A stretch of DNA of 64,000 bases, taken from Adiantum capillus-veneris. Lineage: Eukaryota; Streptophyta; Polypodiopsida; Polypodiales; Pteridaceae. Shown here piece after piece: positions 54,834 to 64,000 of this stretch; positions within the stretch are counted from its first letter, which is position 1; every line of letters starts with the position of its first letter. Where the stretch lies: NCBI GenBank assembly GCA_014529385.2, contig CM043955.1:152508140-152572139 (forward strand), written 5' to 3'. A program made the position numbers and the translations under genes. The notes under the pieces were generated by a model. It ran no database searches and was not told where the DNA came from. It was given only the letters and a program-made list of their open reading frames with translations.

Positions 54834-55255
54834 TCTACTACACTGAGCCATGCACTGGAGTAGTGGCTCACGAGACGAAGAGGCTAGTGGGTGTTTAACG
54901 GAGGCATGCAAAGTGTGTGGGAGTGCCGACGGTTGTAGTGAGAGACAGAACTGCAGTTGGAGGAGTTGCATGCCATGAGAGTTAGAAGCACCAGTGGAAC
55001 TACTGGGTGGGTGGTCTACCACCAAATATGAGAGAGAGGGAGAGATTGTCGCCCTCTACAATATGGTGTGGGCAAGGGACAAGAGAGGGAGAGAGAAAGA
55101 TTTCCCATTGTTGGTGGGCCGCAAGTTAGTGGCAGAGGGAGAGAGAGGCAGAGAGAGAGAGAAATGATAGATAATCACTGGTGGCTGGTCTTGTTGTTGC
55201 ATGGTCATCCAAAAAAAGAGGCAGTTGGGTGGAGATATGGGCGCCGTCAGTCACC

Positions 55256-55318
<63 letters not shown>

Positions 55319-55695
55319 TGTCTGTTGAGAAACTTCTGTCGCCACTTTTGCGGTTTGTGTGGCTGGGGGATGCCATGTAGACCAGGGAAAAATGAAATAA
55401 AATGGCTGCGTGTGAAGAGGAGAGAGAGAGTCGAGAGATCTGTGTGTGTTTACTGGCAACGCTTGTGCGTGTGCAAATGATGGCCAAGCTTGCCCTTCAC
55501 GTGAGTTGCAAGCATGACGCGTAGGGGGATCCCAACTCTAAGAGATAATGAGAGATCGCTCGCAGAGGCCGTGTTACCCGCGTAGTTTAATAAATAAATG
55601 TCAATGCACGTTTTTGGCACAAAGTTGAATAAAAGGATCTCGTCTGCTCTAAGCAAGTTTACGAAACTGAACCAGGATGGAATTTTCCTCTGCAG
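54834..55695. other. GA-rich spacer before the P450 exon
   Basis: It contains several short GA runs and one long (GA)n tract at 55258-55313. No gene is visible. The last bases TTTTCCTCTGCAG are a convincing 3' splice site for the exon at 55696. Confidence 0.7.
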
Positions 55696-55920
55696 ACAAA
55701 GTATGGTCTCTATCCAAAGCCTTCCCCGGTGCTTCAACTGCAGGACTTATTTGCCAAGGGGCTCATGACTCTAGAAGGAGAGAAGTGGGCACAACGTAGA
55801 AGGATAGTAAGTCGGGCATTTTTCTCAGAAAAGCTGAAGAGAATGGTTCCTACAGTTGCAAGCTTGACAAACACTATGTTAGAGAAATGGAAAGAGATTG
55901 ACCATATTGCATTTTGGTAG
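55696..55920 (+). pseudogene. Isolated cytochrome P450 exon, CYP72-clan type
   Basis: After a TTTTCCTCTGCAG acceptor the frame reads TKYGLYPKPSP ... GLMTLEGEKWAQRRR ... AFFSEKLKRMVP. It matches the region before and around helix C of plant CYP72-clan P450s. The helix-C Trp-x3-Arg pair (WAQRR), which contacts the heme, is present. About 75 codons are covered before a stop at 55918-55920; a donor GGTAGTA overlaps it. No other P450 exon is visible nearby, and Copia and Gypsy sequence follows from 56209. It is a fragment, a captured exon, or one exon of a gene with very long introns. Confidence 0.8.
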
Positions 55921-56208
55921 TAGCTATGTCTAATGCTTCTCTTATGCTTACCCCCTTATGATTCTCCTGTGATCTTGCATGCTTAATTCATCATAATTAA
56001 ACTGTTAAACGAGCTAAGTCTAGTAAAATTGAATTACATAGCTATTCTATACACACGTGCAAAGAGGAATATATATATATATATTTTTAAAATGTAACAA
56101 AGATCATGCTAAGAAAATAAGCAAAGCGACCAAACCAGTTGTGGAACTTGTTTGCTACAAATCTCATCGTTCACATGTTTCAAGCACTTTGAGGAGCGTT
56201 TTCTCATG
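55921..56208. other. Sequence between the P450 exon and the Copia LTR
   Basis: About 290 bp, AT-rich, with no recognisable coding. Its right half should be the internal region of a minus-strand Copia element, but I see no Gag frame. Confidence 0.5.
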
Positions 56209-56322
56209 GCTCTGATACCACTGCTATAGACGGGAGCGTGGAGAACCCTGCAAAATACCGAGAATCATGCACTACAGATCATAAACAATAAATATTGCAT
56301 ACCTGGAAGATCCACAAGCACG
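56209..56322 (-). repeat. Copia LTR end with primer-binding site
   Basis: On the minus strand TGGTATCAGAGC (56209-56220) lies one base outside an LTR edge (TGCTATAGACGGG on plus). The LTR is truncated at 56322, where Gypsy 4 integrase begins. The same LTR end is at 45197-45297. Confidence 0.8.
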
Positions 56323-56585
56323 TCATTGAGAAAATGAGTCCCTCTACCACTAACTATTTTGATCGGTAGCTCGTATCTTATAAAGACATTCTCATACAAG
56401 AATTGCGTTGTCATTTTTGCATTAGTTTTTTGTGTAGCTTTGGCTTCAACCCATTTGGTTGAATAGTTTGTGGTCACTATGATGTTATGAGCATGCGTAT
56501 GATATGATAAAGGTGCTATCAGCCCTAAAAAATCTATGCCCCACTTGGCAAAAACCCTTGCCCCCATCATTGGTTGTAAAGGCAT
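56323..56585 (-). pseudogene. pol: Gypsy 4 integrase core, truncated
   Basis: The frame has KWGIDFLGL (first Asp) and IVSGRGTHFLNDV, where the family's second catalytic Asp is replaced by Gly. It then runs into LTR sequence, so the catalytic Glu is missing. Confidence 0.8.
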
Positions 56586-56612
56586 TTTGTCTCTCTACAT
56601 AGGTACCTTTGT

Positions 56613-56888
56613 TTATTGACATTTTCCACATCTCTTTACATATGCTCCAACATCATGAACAAGGCATGCCATCAGATTCCTACCAACACGAATTACTTTT
56701 GCTATTTTGTCAGCAAAATAATGTCCATTCGCTTGTTCAGCATGAGGTTTCTCTAGAATCAAAATGTATTTGGATTTTGTGGTACACATCTGCAATTGAC
56801 CGTCCTTTCCTCTTTTGTAGAGGTGATTTTGTATCGACATGTAACTCTCTGTTTTGATCCAAATGTATTTTATTACTGCTTTTCTCAA
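56613..56888 (-). pseudogene. pol: Gypsy 4 integrase zinc region
   Basis: The 91-codon piece holds HAEQANGHYFADKIAKVI and CGKCQ, the H-H-C-C zinc site of Gypsy integrase. It is followed by the core piece after a stop. Confidence 0.75.
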
Positions 56889-57179
56889 TCCATAATATAT
56901 GAGCTCTATTTAGGTACAATCGTGATTCTGAAGAGTGTCCCATATTATACAAGTGCCTTAGTTGCACAAATGTTGCATGAACTAATGTAGTCTCATAAAC
57001 ACTTTGCTGTATTCTTGGCAAGTATACACCTAGTCACATTAATCTTGGAAATGTTTGTGCCTTCCCATTGTGAATCCCCATGTTTTGCACATGAACCTAG
57101 ATCAAGTACACATTTGTTTCAATTGGCTCTATACATAGAATCAATATACCATCATCTCCTTGCTTGTATATCCATACTA

Positions 57180-57909
57180 TTAGCACAAGTGTGAATCAAG
57201 TTTCCTTAATGATTGATGGTTGTCTTTCAATCTGTAATTACCCAATGGTGAGCAAAGGTATGGCATGTTCACTTGGAACCATCTCAATGTTAAATAGGTA
57301 AGAATCCAACAAGTCATTATCAAATCCATCGGCACTTCTCCATAAGTCAATCTAGACAAAAGGTCATCTCTTTGATGTGTGGTTCCTTTTTTCATCACCA
57401 CAGTGAAATCAAACTCAAGCAACATAATGAACCATTGGACAATGCATCATGTATTGAAAGGGTTGATCACCAAGTATAGTATTGCTTGATGATCCACAAA
57501 AAGAACAAATTTGTTTGCAAGAAGGTAGTGTTTGAAATTGTTTATAAAATATACCATTCCTAGCCCTTCTCTTTCTATGGTTAAGTGATTTTTTTTTTGC
57601 ACGATTCAATTTTTCAACTCGAGTAATCTATAGAAAAATCAATGTTGTTTTCTCCGAGTTGCACTAAAATGCATCCTATAGCATATGCTGATGCATCGAT
57701 GTAGACATGAAAGATCTTTATCCAATCAAGAGCTTTCAGGGAGCAAAAATCAATTTTTGCTTCAATAAATAACCGGAACTCATCTTCACATTCGTCGATC
57801 GACTCAAATTTTGTGATAAGAGAGTAGAGAGGTTTGGCAATGATTGTATACATAGAGATGAATATTTTGTAGTATCCACAATGGCCCATGAAGGCTTGTA
57901 TCTCCCTAG

Positions 57910-57912
<3 letters not shown>
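57180..57912 (-). pseudogene. pol: Gypsy 4 RT end and RNase H
   Basis: The RT end reads AFMGHCGYYK right at the microsatellite. RNase H shows FHVYIDASAYAIG, then TIEREGLGMVYFINNFKHYL in another frame, and FDFTVVMKKGTTHQRDDLLSRL at the left end (57180-57425). Shifts near 57614 and 57425 separate the pieces. Lysine- and cysteine-rich frames here are shadows. Confidence 0.8.

Positions 57913-57987
<75 letters not shown>
57913..57987. repeat. Compound (GT)n/(GA)n microsatellite
   Basis: About 35 bp of GT followed by about 40 bp of GA, directly joined to the truncated Gypsy 4 pol. Confidence 0.95.
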
Positions 57988-57990
<3 letters not shown>

Positions 57991-58649
57991 GGAGAGAGAG
58001 ATTTATAATGGGCAAAGGGGAGAGAGTGTATAAACATGAGCGAGATATGGGAAGAGAGGGAGGAGGAAATGCCATCCTCTCCCTTTATTTGTTTCTTTTA
58101 ACAAAAAAAAAAGTCATTTAAGAGGGGCTCTTATGGGGTGAGAGGAAGGTTTTAAAAAAAGGGTTTCTTAACCTCAGTGTACTCACCTTTTTAGAACATT
58201 TAGAATGTTTCAATTTCTTAAAAATGCTATCAAAATTAAACCAAAGTCAAACGAGCATCAATTTTTGAGGTAAACATGCTGAATCCAAGGTTTTAGCCTA
58301 CAAAAAATATAATTTTATGTTTACTGTTGTTCGAAAGCTCAATCTGAGTATTCATTTGCTCAATTAGTGATTGCGCTTACAGCTTCCTATCTTTCTTGAT
58401 ATTGGGTGAAATTGGAGTGCAAATCCTTTAAATTTGATTGGGTGAGATATCCAATCATCCAAAATCAAAATCATAGTTGCTAAATTAGTATTGTTTGAAA
58501 GTTTCTAGTTTTTTCTTTAAATTTTCTAAAACTATTTGACATATTTAGTAGTAAATTGCCTAATCTTGGAAGTAAATAAAGAAAACAAAAGGGGACACAT
58601 CACTCGCATCCGCTCCACACCGCATGCGCTATGCACATTCACTTTTGTT
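57988..58649. other. AT-rich stretch without a recognisable gene
   Basis: About 0.65 kb between two retroelements. No frame or repeat of note. Confidence 0.6.
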
Positions 58650-59245
58650 ATTAATCACCTTTCACATGCAGACATCTATAGAAGGTGAGGACAGTCCCAG
58701 CAGAGCAGGCGGGAACTGCCCCTTAGAAGGCCGACCAATGGGAAGCAGTCATACTGGCAGTAATTACCGCAGGCAATTACTACAGTAACTCCTAAGAGTT
58801 ATAAATAGGATCAGCTACATTGTAATCAGGCTGCTAGCTGCTTGACTTTTTGTCTTTTGGCTTTAGCTTTCTAAACACTTTCCGGTTTACGAGCTCTTAG
58901 CTTCTAGCTTTCACCCTGTAATCATTGCTTCTGTAATCATTTGAGCTTGAATCCATTGTATACTGTATTGTTCATCCTTAAGCTATTAATCTGAATCTGT
59001 AAATATTATTTCTAGTCTTTCAGTTATGTTTCTCGTTCTAGTTCAGTTCTCTATTTCAGTTTAGTACTCTGTTCCAATCTCACTAACTGAACTGATGACA
59101 TAACCAGTAGCTCTAAATTCTAACACTGGAATCAGCTGTTTGAAGAGACCAGCTCCAATTCCATTTTGGCAATTGTGGTGGTTAGAGCTGTTCACTCTTC
59201 GACCAGAAAACTCTTATCTCCCAGTTAGAATTTTTAGTTGTACAC
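58650..59245 (+). promoter_or_regulatory. Probable 5' LTR and leader of Gypsy 5
   Basis: TTATAAATAGG near 58799 is a good TATA box. CTGGAATCAGCTG near 59126 is a weak primer-site candidate. No second LTR is available for comparison. Confidence 0.4.
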
Positions 59246-60290
59246 ATGGTACCCAAAGTTAGTCGTGGTCGCAAACCATCAACTCGGTTAGGCACTTATT
59301 CCACCCGCGTCAACGCTATTCCGGAAGTATTAGAAAGAGAGTCGGATCCTAAAAAGGATCTTGAGAATGAGACCGAGGCTCACGAGGAGCACAGTCATGC
59401 TGAAGAGGCCAGCGACTCTCAACACTCCAGTCACTCCAGGAGGAGAAGGGTTGAGCGTGAGGAACGCAAAACAAGGAGTTCTCGGTCCACAGACAGGGTA
59501 GTTGAGGCCAAGAGTAGCAAGGGCAGTTGTCACAATTTTAGCAGGAAAGCCAAAGAATACACAGAGACTCAAACTGAAGAAGAAGTTGACTGGGATGCTG
59601 ACATAGATAACTACAGGAAATCTTCAAGACCAAGTGAGGCTCCCAAGGTCAGAAGAAGCAAACAAGATGCCGACCCGCATGATTATACTTCTTCATTGAA
59701 GATCTCTTTCCCAGTGTTCAAAGGAGGAAAGAAAGATGATCCAGATGTTCATATTCAAGCTTTTGAATAGTATGATGAGTTGAAGAATATTGATTAATAT
59801 GACTAGGGAGAATATTTTCCTCAAACACGGAAAGATGCAGCAAGAAAATGGTATTACCAATACCCAATTTTCCAACTCAGATCATACAACAAATTTCTCA
59901 AGGCGTTCAGACTTGAATATTCAGACAACAGGGGTGATGAGGACATTCTCTGTGAGCTAGATAAGATTAGACAAGGGAAATTGTCAGTGAGAAGTTATGT
60001 TGAGACTAGGCAGTTGTAGGAGCCACCGTCAAAAAAGAGGCTATGTGCATGGTTTCTAAATGGGTTCCACAGTAAGAAGCTCAGAGAACAAGAGGTACAT
60101 GCACCAACAAAGAAATTTAATGATTTAGTGTAGCAAGATCTGAATCTTGAACAACAAGCTAAGAAGAAGAGAAGCCACAAGAAGAGGAGGTCCAGCAGTA
60201 GCAGTTCTTCCACTGAGAATTTCGATTCTAGTGAGACCTCCAGCAGATCAAATGAAAAAAATAAAGGACAAGGCTAAGAAAAGGGTGTTG
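59246..60290 (+). pseudogene. gag: Gypsy 5 gag
   Basis: An open frame of 174 codons (MVPKVSRGRKP ...) is charged and probably disordered and ends at TAG (59768-59770). The same frame then reads through capsid sequence (KDAARKWYYQYP, SVRSYVETRQL, CAWFLNGFHSKKL) with several stops, mainly TAG. It ends with a KKRSHKKRRSSSSSS tail. Confidence 0.75.
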
Positions 60291-60360
60291 ATCCAGGAAG
60301 ATTGATGAAATGGCCCAGTAGATTGCTAAAATAAGCTAGGCTAGACAACCAGTTAGGAGA

Positions 60361-61256
60361 ATGGGAACCTGGTGCTCAAGGTGCAAATTTGAAGATCATA
60401 TTTCCAATGAATGTCTACAGTGTACCTATTGCAAAGATATGGTCATTTATGGAACAATATTTGTGGCATTCGAATTCATCACTTCAAGAAGAGAAAGGAT
60501 TTGTCTCTGGTGGCATTTACCAATGTTGAACCACCTAAAGTAGAGACAACCAGTGTACCCCAAGAAGAGAAAACAGGTACCGGTGGCACTGGTACTGGGC
60601 ATGGCAGATACCAAGGAGGTACTTGCCAAGGCCGGAGTCGTGATAAATTTCAAAATCGAAGCCTTAATTGCTATACTTGTGGCAAGTATGGGCACTTTGC
60701 GGCTTAGTGTCTAGAGGCACACAATACTGCGGCTACTGAGGTGAAAGTCCTAGAGCCAATTCCAGTACGAGCAGTTACACACAGTAAAGGGGTAGTCATT
60801 GAGTAAATCCCAGATGAGCCGGTAAAACCAGTTAGTCTTGAAACTAGCAAATGGGCTAAGTAGAGAGAGGTTTGGAAGGCAAAGGTCAAAGAGAAGGTAG
60901 CCGATGAATGGCAGGAGCAGAGAGAACTAGCGGCTAAGATCACAAAAGATCTAGACAAGAAGATACCAGAGCAGCCAGAAAGTTCTGATGCTCGACTCAT
61001 TCAAAAGATACCAGCCCAGTCTTTTGAGAAAAGACAACCATATCAGTCAGGATCTGGAATTTTTGAGACTATGCTGGCTGCAGTCCAAGGAAGGGTGGAA
61101 GATTTAGAAAATGTCAAATTGTATCTAACTGCAATGGGAAACAATGAAGTCGGCAAAACAGACACCAGAACAGAGGATTGGCACTGTGAAGATAGTCCCA
61201 GTTCCTCAAGTTCTGATAATAACTTTGATCAAGAGAGAGAAGGAATTCATGTTTAA
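60361..61256 (+). pseudogene. gag: Gypsy 5 gag zinc-knuckle and linker region
   Basis: Two knuckle-like blocks are readable: CSRCKFEDHISNEC and CYTCGKYGHFAA*C, the last with a TAG before the final Cys. A lysine/glutamate-rich linker with heptad-like QEQRELAAKITKDL follows. Stops and shifts are frequent. Confidence 0.65.
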
Positions 61257-61528
61257 ATCTATGAAAGAATTCAGAAACTGACAATTGAATTAGAAGACAT
61301 CAAAAAAACTTTGCCTGAAGCAGTAAAATTCATCAGACATCGAAGAAAGACTGAAGCCGATCCTAGAGCGGTTGACTTGGCAATTGTCAGAGATGATGAA
61401 GTGTCGGTAATCCAGGTAGACTACAAAGTCAGGAAACAATGGGAGTTGCTTTCCAGTGTCATACTGGATGGAGGGGCAGGTGTAAACATCCTGGGGGCAC
61501 ATCTTCAGCAAAGAATGGATATCTGCGT
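61257..61528 (+). pseudogene. pro: Gypsy 5 protease, truncated
   Basis: The frame contains SSVILDGGAGVNILGAHL, the active site and following strand of a Gypsy aspartic protease. It runs directly into the Copia 3 LTR at 61529. The C-terminal half is missing. Confidence 0.8.
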
Positions 61529-62002
61529 TGCATTTATACGCCTGTATAACAAAAATTATACGTATAAAACGTCAATATACACCGTATTTCTGAATAATTA
61601 CCGAATAGCTGTATAAAACCGTTTTTGATCGAGATATTTTTTGATCGAAAACTATTTCGATCGAAAAATATTTCGATCGAAAAACAGTATATATATACAA
61701 TCGTCGCCGTATTTGATCGAAAAGCATTGTGGACTTTTTTGGAGTTTGGAGAGCTTGGAGCTTCTGAGAGTTTGAAAGATAGCGACAGCGTCTTCGGTTT
61801 ACAGTGGTTTTGTTGGGGTATAAAGCCCAATGTGGTCGCCCAGGTAAGTGGGCAGGCCGCCAGGTATGTACACATATTCTTTTGTAAAAACCTAATAAGA
61901 ACTCAGTATGCTCTACACATTAGAGTAGAGCGAGTTCACCATATCGTCGTGCTCTTCTGCTCGCACTCTCTCTTGCATCGCACTTCCGCTCGTACTCCTT
62001 CA
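61529..62002 (+). repeat. Copia 3 5' LTR with palindrome array and TATA box
   Basis: It begins TGCATTTATACG and ends TTCA before the primer site; the left edge is inferred from the break in the Gypsy frame and may be a few bases off. Five TTGATCGAAA or TTCGATCGAAA motifs lie between 61625 and 61722. A TATA box, AGTATATATATAC, lies at about 61686. Confidence 0.7.
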
Positions 62003-62004
62003 AC

Positions 62005-62016
62005 TGGTATCAGAGC
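62005..62016 (+). other. Copia 3 primer-binding site, tRNA-Met type
   Basis: TGGTATCAGAGC starts two bases after the LTR end. Confidence 0.93.
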
Positions 62017-63099
62017 TCAGATCGAGGCTCGGGGCAGCACTGCAGGAGGCTAGAGTCACCAGCTCAGATTGGAGTGAAATTTGACAGGCAAAGACACGGC
62101 CCCAAATCTTGTGGGAATACCCGTAGGGCTTAGTGTGCTCAGAATTTCATTCTGAGGTCATCTCGGTCACCGTTCCGCTTCGACAAAGTTCTGCGCAGGC
62201 CATTTTCGACTACGTGATCTCAGTGGGTGCAGATCCGACTCTGCAAATTTGGGTTTTTCGGCCTACGATTGCAGGTGCTGAGGATATCAACACTCCCAGA
62301 GTGTTGATTTGTGGCTGTCTACACATCGAAGGATGGCTCACAGTTCTTGGAGGCGTGTCACATACGACATGGGCGCATCTACACACAGACTGTAGGCGAC
62401 ATCCACTAGTTCATCAAGTAGCTTGTGTTTGCTGCTTGATATTCCAGATTTCATCCTAACATTGCAGGTACTTCCACATGGGATGTATTGTCAGAGATGA
62501 TGTATGTCTGCTGAGGGTTTGCTGGCTGTGAGTCACGCAGCAAACAACCGCCGCAGCAGTTACAACATACAGTGGCAAATTTGTGGATGTATGACTTTGT
62601 GCAAAGTCTATGTACTGTCAGATTTACTGCAGCCTTTGTTGAGGGTCGAGTGAGGTTTTATTGAGCTTGGGGATTCTCGAATGTTGAGATCCTTTCAGTG
62701 ATACAGGTCTTGGAGCGATCCCTCGAGCACCCTTAGATAGGTAGCTAGGATGTATTGAATGTGAGTTAGACAGTTGGGATTTCATCTTTGCTTTACTGTC
62801 GTTGAGGCATTGTCGTAGTCTATGCTTACAGGACAATGATAAGACAGTGAGAGACAGTACAGGTGCAGGACAGGTTTACCCGCAGCTTACAGTGTCAGAG
62901 AGACAGTGTTTTTTGAGCTGTTTTCTGGTCTGTTTTTAGTACACCAGAGCCATTTTACAAAGGAGACTCTGCCAAAATTTCTGCAGAATCTGAAGCTTTC
63001 TTGGTTCATTTGACACGTTGATATTGGTTCAGAGGTCAGTTTACAGGGGAAACTCTGCCGAATTGTTCCCAGGAAAGTAAACTACTGTGAAGCGTAGCT
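62017..63099 (+). other. Copia 3 leader
   Basis: About 1.1 kb between primer site and gag start, with no frame of note. It is longer than the 250-bp leader of Copia 2. Confidence 0.7.
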
Positions 63100-64000
63100 A
63101 TGGCTGGATCACAGGACACTGCTCTTTACAATATCAAGAAGCTGGATGGAACCAATTTCCCATTGTGGAAGAAGCAGATTTGGCACGTGTTGGTACAAAA
63201 GAAGCAGATAAAACCTATAAAGCTCAAGGGGATAAAACCAGAAGATATGGACGAAGATGAATGGAGCGAAATGGATGAATTGGCACTTTCTACCATTATG
63301 CTGACTTTGGCAAAAAGCGTTTACTTCAATGTAGCAGACGAGATGTCGGCTTATCAAGCATGGTTAAAGCTGAGTGATCTTTATGAGAAGCAGAGTGCAG
63401 CTTCACAGGTATACTGGCTTAAGAAGCTTGTTGACTTGAAGATGAAAGAAGGGACACCTATGTCCAATCATCTGAATGAATTCAACACCATCTACAGTCA
63501 GTTGTCAGCTCAAGGTGTCAAGTTTGATGAACCTGTTAGAGCTATGTTCCTGTTGATCACATTGCCGGAAAGTTGGGACACTTTTCCCACAAATTTGAGT
63601 AATTTTGCACCTCCAGATGGTTTGAACATAGCAGGTGTAGAAGGAAGTCTGCTTACTGAAGAAACCAATAGAAAGACAATGGACAAAGGAAAAGGAACAG
63701 CCTTAGTTGTCAGGGGAAGGACCAAAGAAAAGTACAAAGGTGGAAAGAGGAATCAGTCTCGAAGCAAGTCCCGCAGTGCTAAAGGCAAGAGTGACATAGA
63801 ATGCTACCATTGTGGCAAGAAGGGTCACATGAAAAGAGACTGCAGAGAATGGAAAGTAGAAAAAGGCAAAGAGAAAGCTGAAGACCATGGTGAGAAGAAC
63901 AAGTCCTCACTGAAGATTCAAGAAATAAATGTGACAAACACTGTTGCAGAGGATGACAGTCTAGTGTCAGGAGACATCTACTTCTTGAAGAATACAATGG
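63100..64000 (+). CDS. gag: Copia 3 gag, open to the window end
   Basis: From the ATG at 63100, 300 codons read without a stop. The Gag (UBN2-type) domain holds LDGTNFPLWKKQI, SAAYQ-like SAYQAWLKLSDLY, VYWLKKLVDLKM and LLITLPESWDTF. A basic stretch and the knuckle CYHCGKKGHMKRDC (63802-63843) follow. The Gag builds the element's particle. The open frame is the best sign of a young element here. Confidence 0.92.
   Translation, partial: MAGSQDTALYNIKKLDGTNFPLWKKQIWHVLVQKKQIKPIKLKGIKPEDMDEDEWSEMDELALSTIMLTLAKSVYFNVADEMSAYQAWLKLSDLYEKQSAASQVYWLKKLVDLKMKEGTPMSNHLNEFNTIYSQLSAQGVKFDEPVRAMFLLITLPESWDTFPTNLSNFAPPDGLNIAGVEGSLLTEETNRKTMDKGKGTALVVRGRTKEKYKGGKRNQSRSKSRSAKGKSDIECYHCGKKGHMKRDCREWKVEKGKEKAEDHGEKNKSSLKIQEINVTNTVAEDDSLVSGDIYFLKNTM

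Larger units (their letters stand above)
56323..57912 (-). mobile_element. Gypsy 4: remnant of a Ty3/Gypsy pol
   Basis: It covers the RT end, RNase H and integrase zinc and core regions in order. Its 5' side starts directly at a (GT)n/(GA)n microsatellite, and its 3' side joins a Copia LTR. It is heavily broken, with no LTR of its own. Confidence 0.85.
58650..61528 (+). mobile_element. Gypsy 5: gag-protease remnant cut by Copia 3
   Basis: A probable LTR and leader (58650-59245), including a TATA-like TTATAAATAGG near 58799, precede a broken gag and a protease. Coding stops in the protease, where the Copia 3 LTR begins. The rest of pol is beyond or lost. The left edge is uncertain. Confidence 0.7.
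61529..64000 (+). mobile_element. Copia 3: 5' part of a Ty1/Copia element
   Basis: The LTR (about 61529-62002), primer site (62005-62016) and gag start (63100) are in order. The element continues past the window end. It interrupts the Gypsy 5 protease, so it is younger. Confidence 0.85.

Noticed and set aside
57913-57987. Gypsy 4 as a microsatellite-targeted insertion
   Set aside because: Only one end touches the repeat and the element is truncated; recombination is simpler.
62133-62459. 108-codon frame in the Copia 3 leader
   Set aside because: No domain, and the position between primer site and gag argues for noncoding leader.

Overview
This window looks like a transposon-dominated intergenic stretch of a land-plant nuclear genome. 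The evidence is plant-type Ty3/Gypsy and Ty1/Copia LTR retrotransposons, a plant-type cytochrome P450 exon, many long (GA)n/(CT)n microsatellites, and no bacterial gene organisation. A large, repeat-rich genome (fern, lycophyte or gymnosperm) would fit, but I cannot fix the species from sequence alone. I see no complete, intact host gene.

Layout. 1-2133: a three-unit tandem repeat of hairpins, mixed microsatellites, then about 1.2 kb of back-to-back inverted repeats. 2134-15272: a ~13 kb Athila/Tat-like Gypsy element on the minus strand, with a truncated 3' LTR, a 563-bp 5' LTR, a tRNA-Asp-type primer site, a Gag with four zinc knuckles, a 1081-aa Pol, and extra ORFs after the integrase (a second retropepsin-like ORF and a W-V/I-P-K repeat ORF). 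15273-28294: three LINE copies (one nearly full length) bracketed by (GA)n tracts, with a Copia element (21364-26840) between them. 28338-28506: a fold-back MITE-like element. 29653-35957: a degenerate minus-strand Gypsy. 35958-42215: a plus-strand LINE fragment split by a chromodomain Gypsy with very short LTRs and a clean target duplication (ACTTA). 42413-43518: a possible host exon interrupted by a solo Copia LTR (target duplication CATCT). 45197-46063: LTR fragments, including a solo LTR of the first Gypsy family. 46064-49553: gene-free sequence with a dispersed short motif. 49559-54828: a plus-strand Copia element with 321-bp LTRs and target duplication TCCAG. 55696-55920: an orphan P450 exon. 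56209-57912: a Copia LTR joined to a Gypsy remnant. About 58650-61528: a plus-strand Gypsy gag-protease remnant cut by a third Copia element (61529 to the window end), whose gag is open to the last base.

How the parts relate. Nesting gives a relative order: LINEs first, then Gypsy 1 and Gypsy 3 inside or against LINEs, and the solo Copia LTR inside an exon-like ORF. Most element ORFs carry stops or frameshifts, so this is a graveyard; Copia 2 and Copia 3 look youngest. The most interesting signal is the LINEs: every preserved end of three copies, from two divergent families, abuts a (GA)n tract in the same relative orientation. That suggests LINEs that target GA/CT microsatellites.
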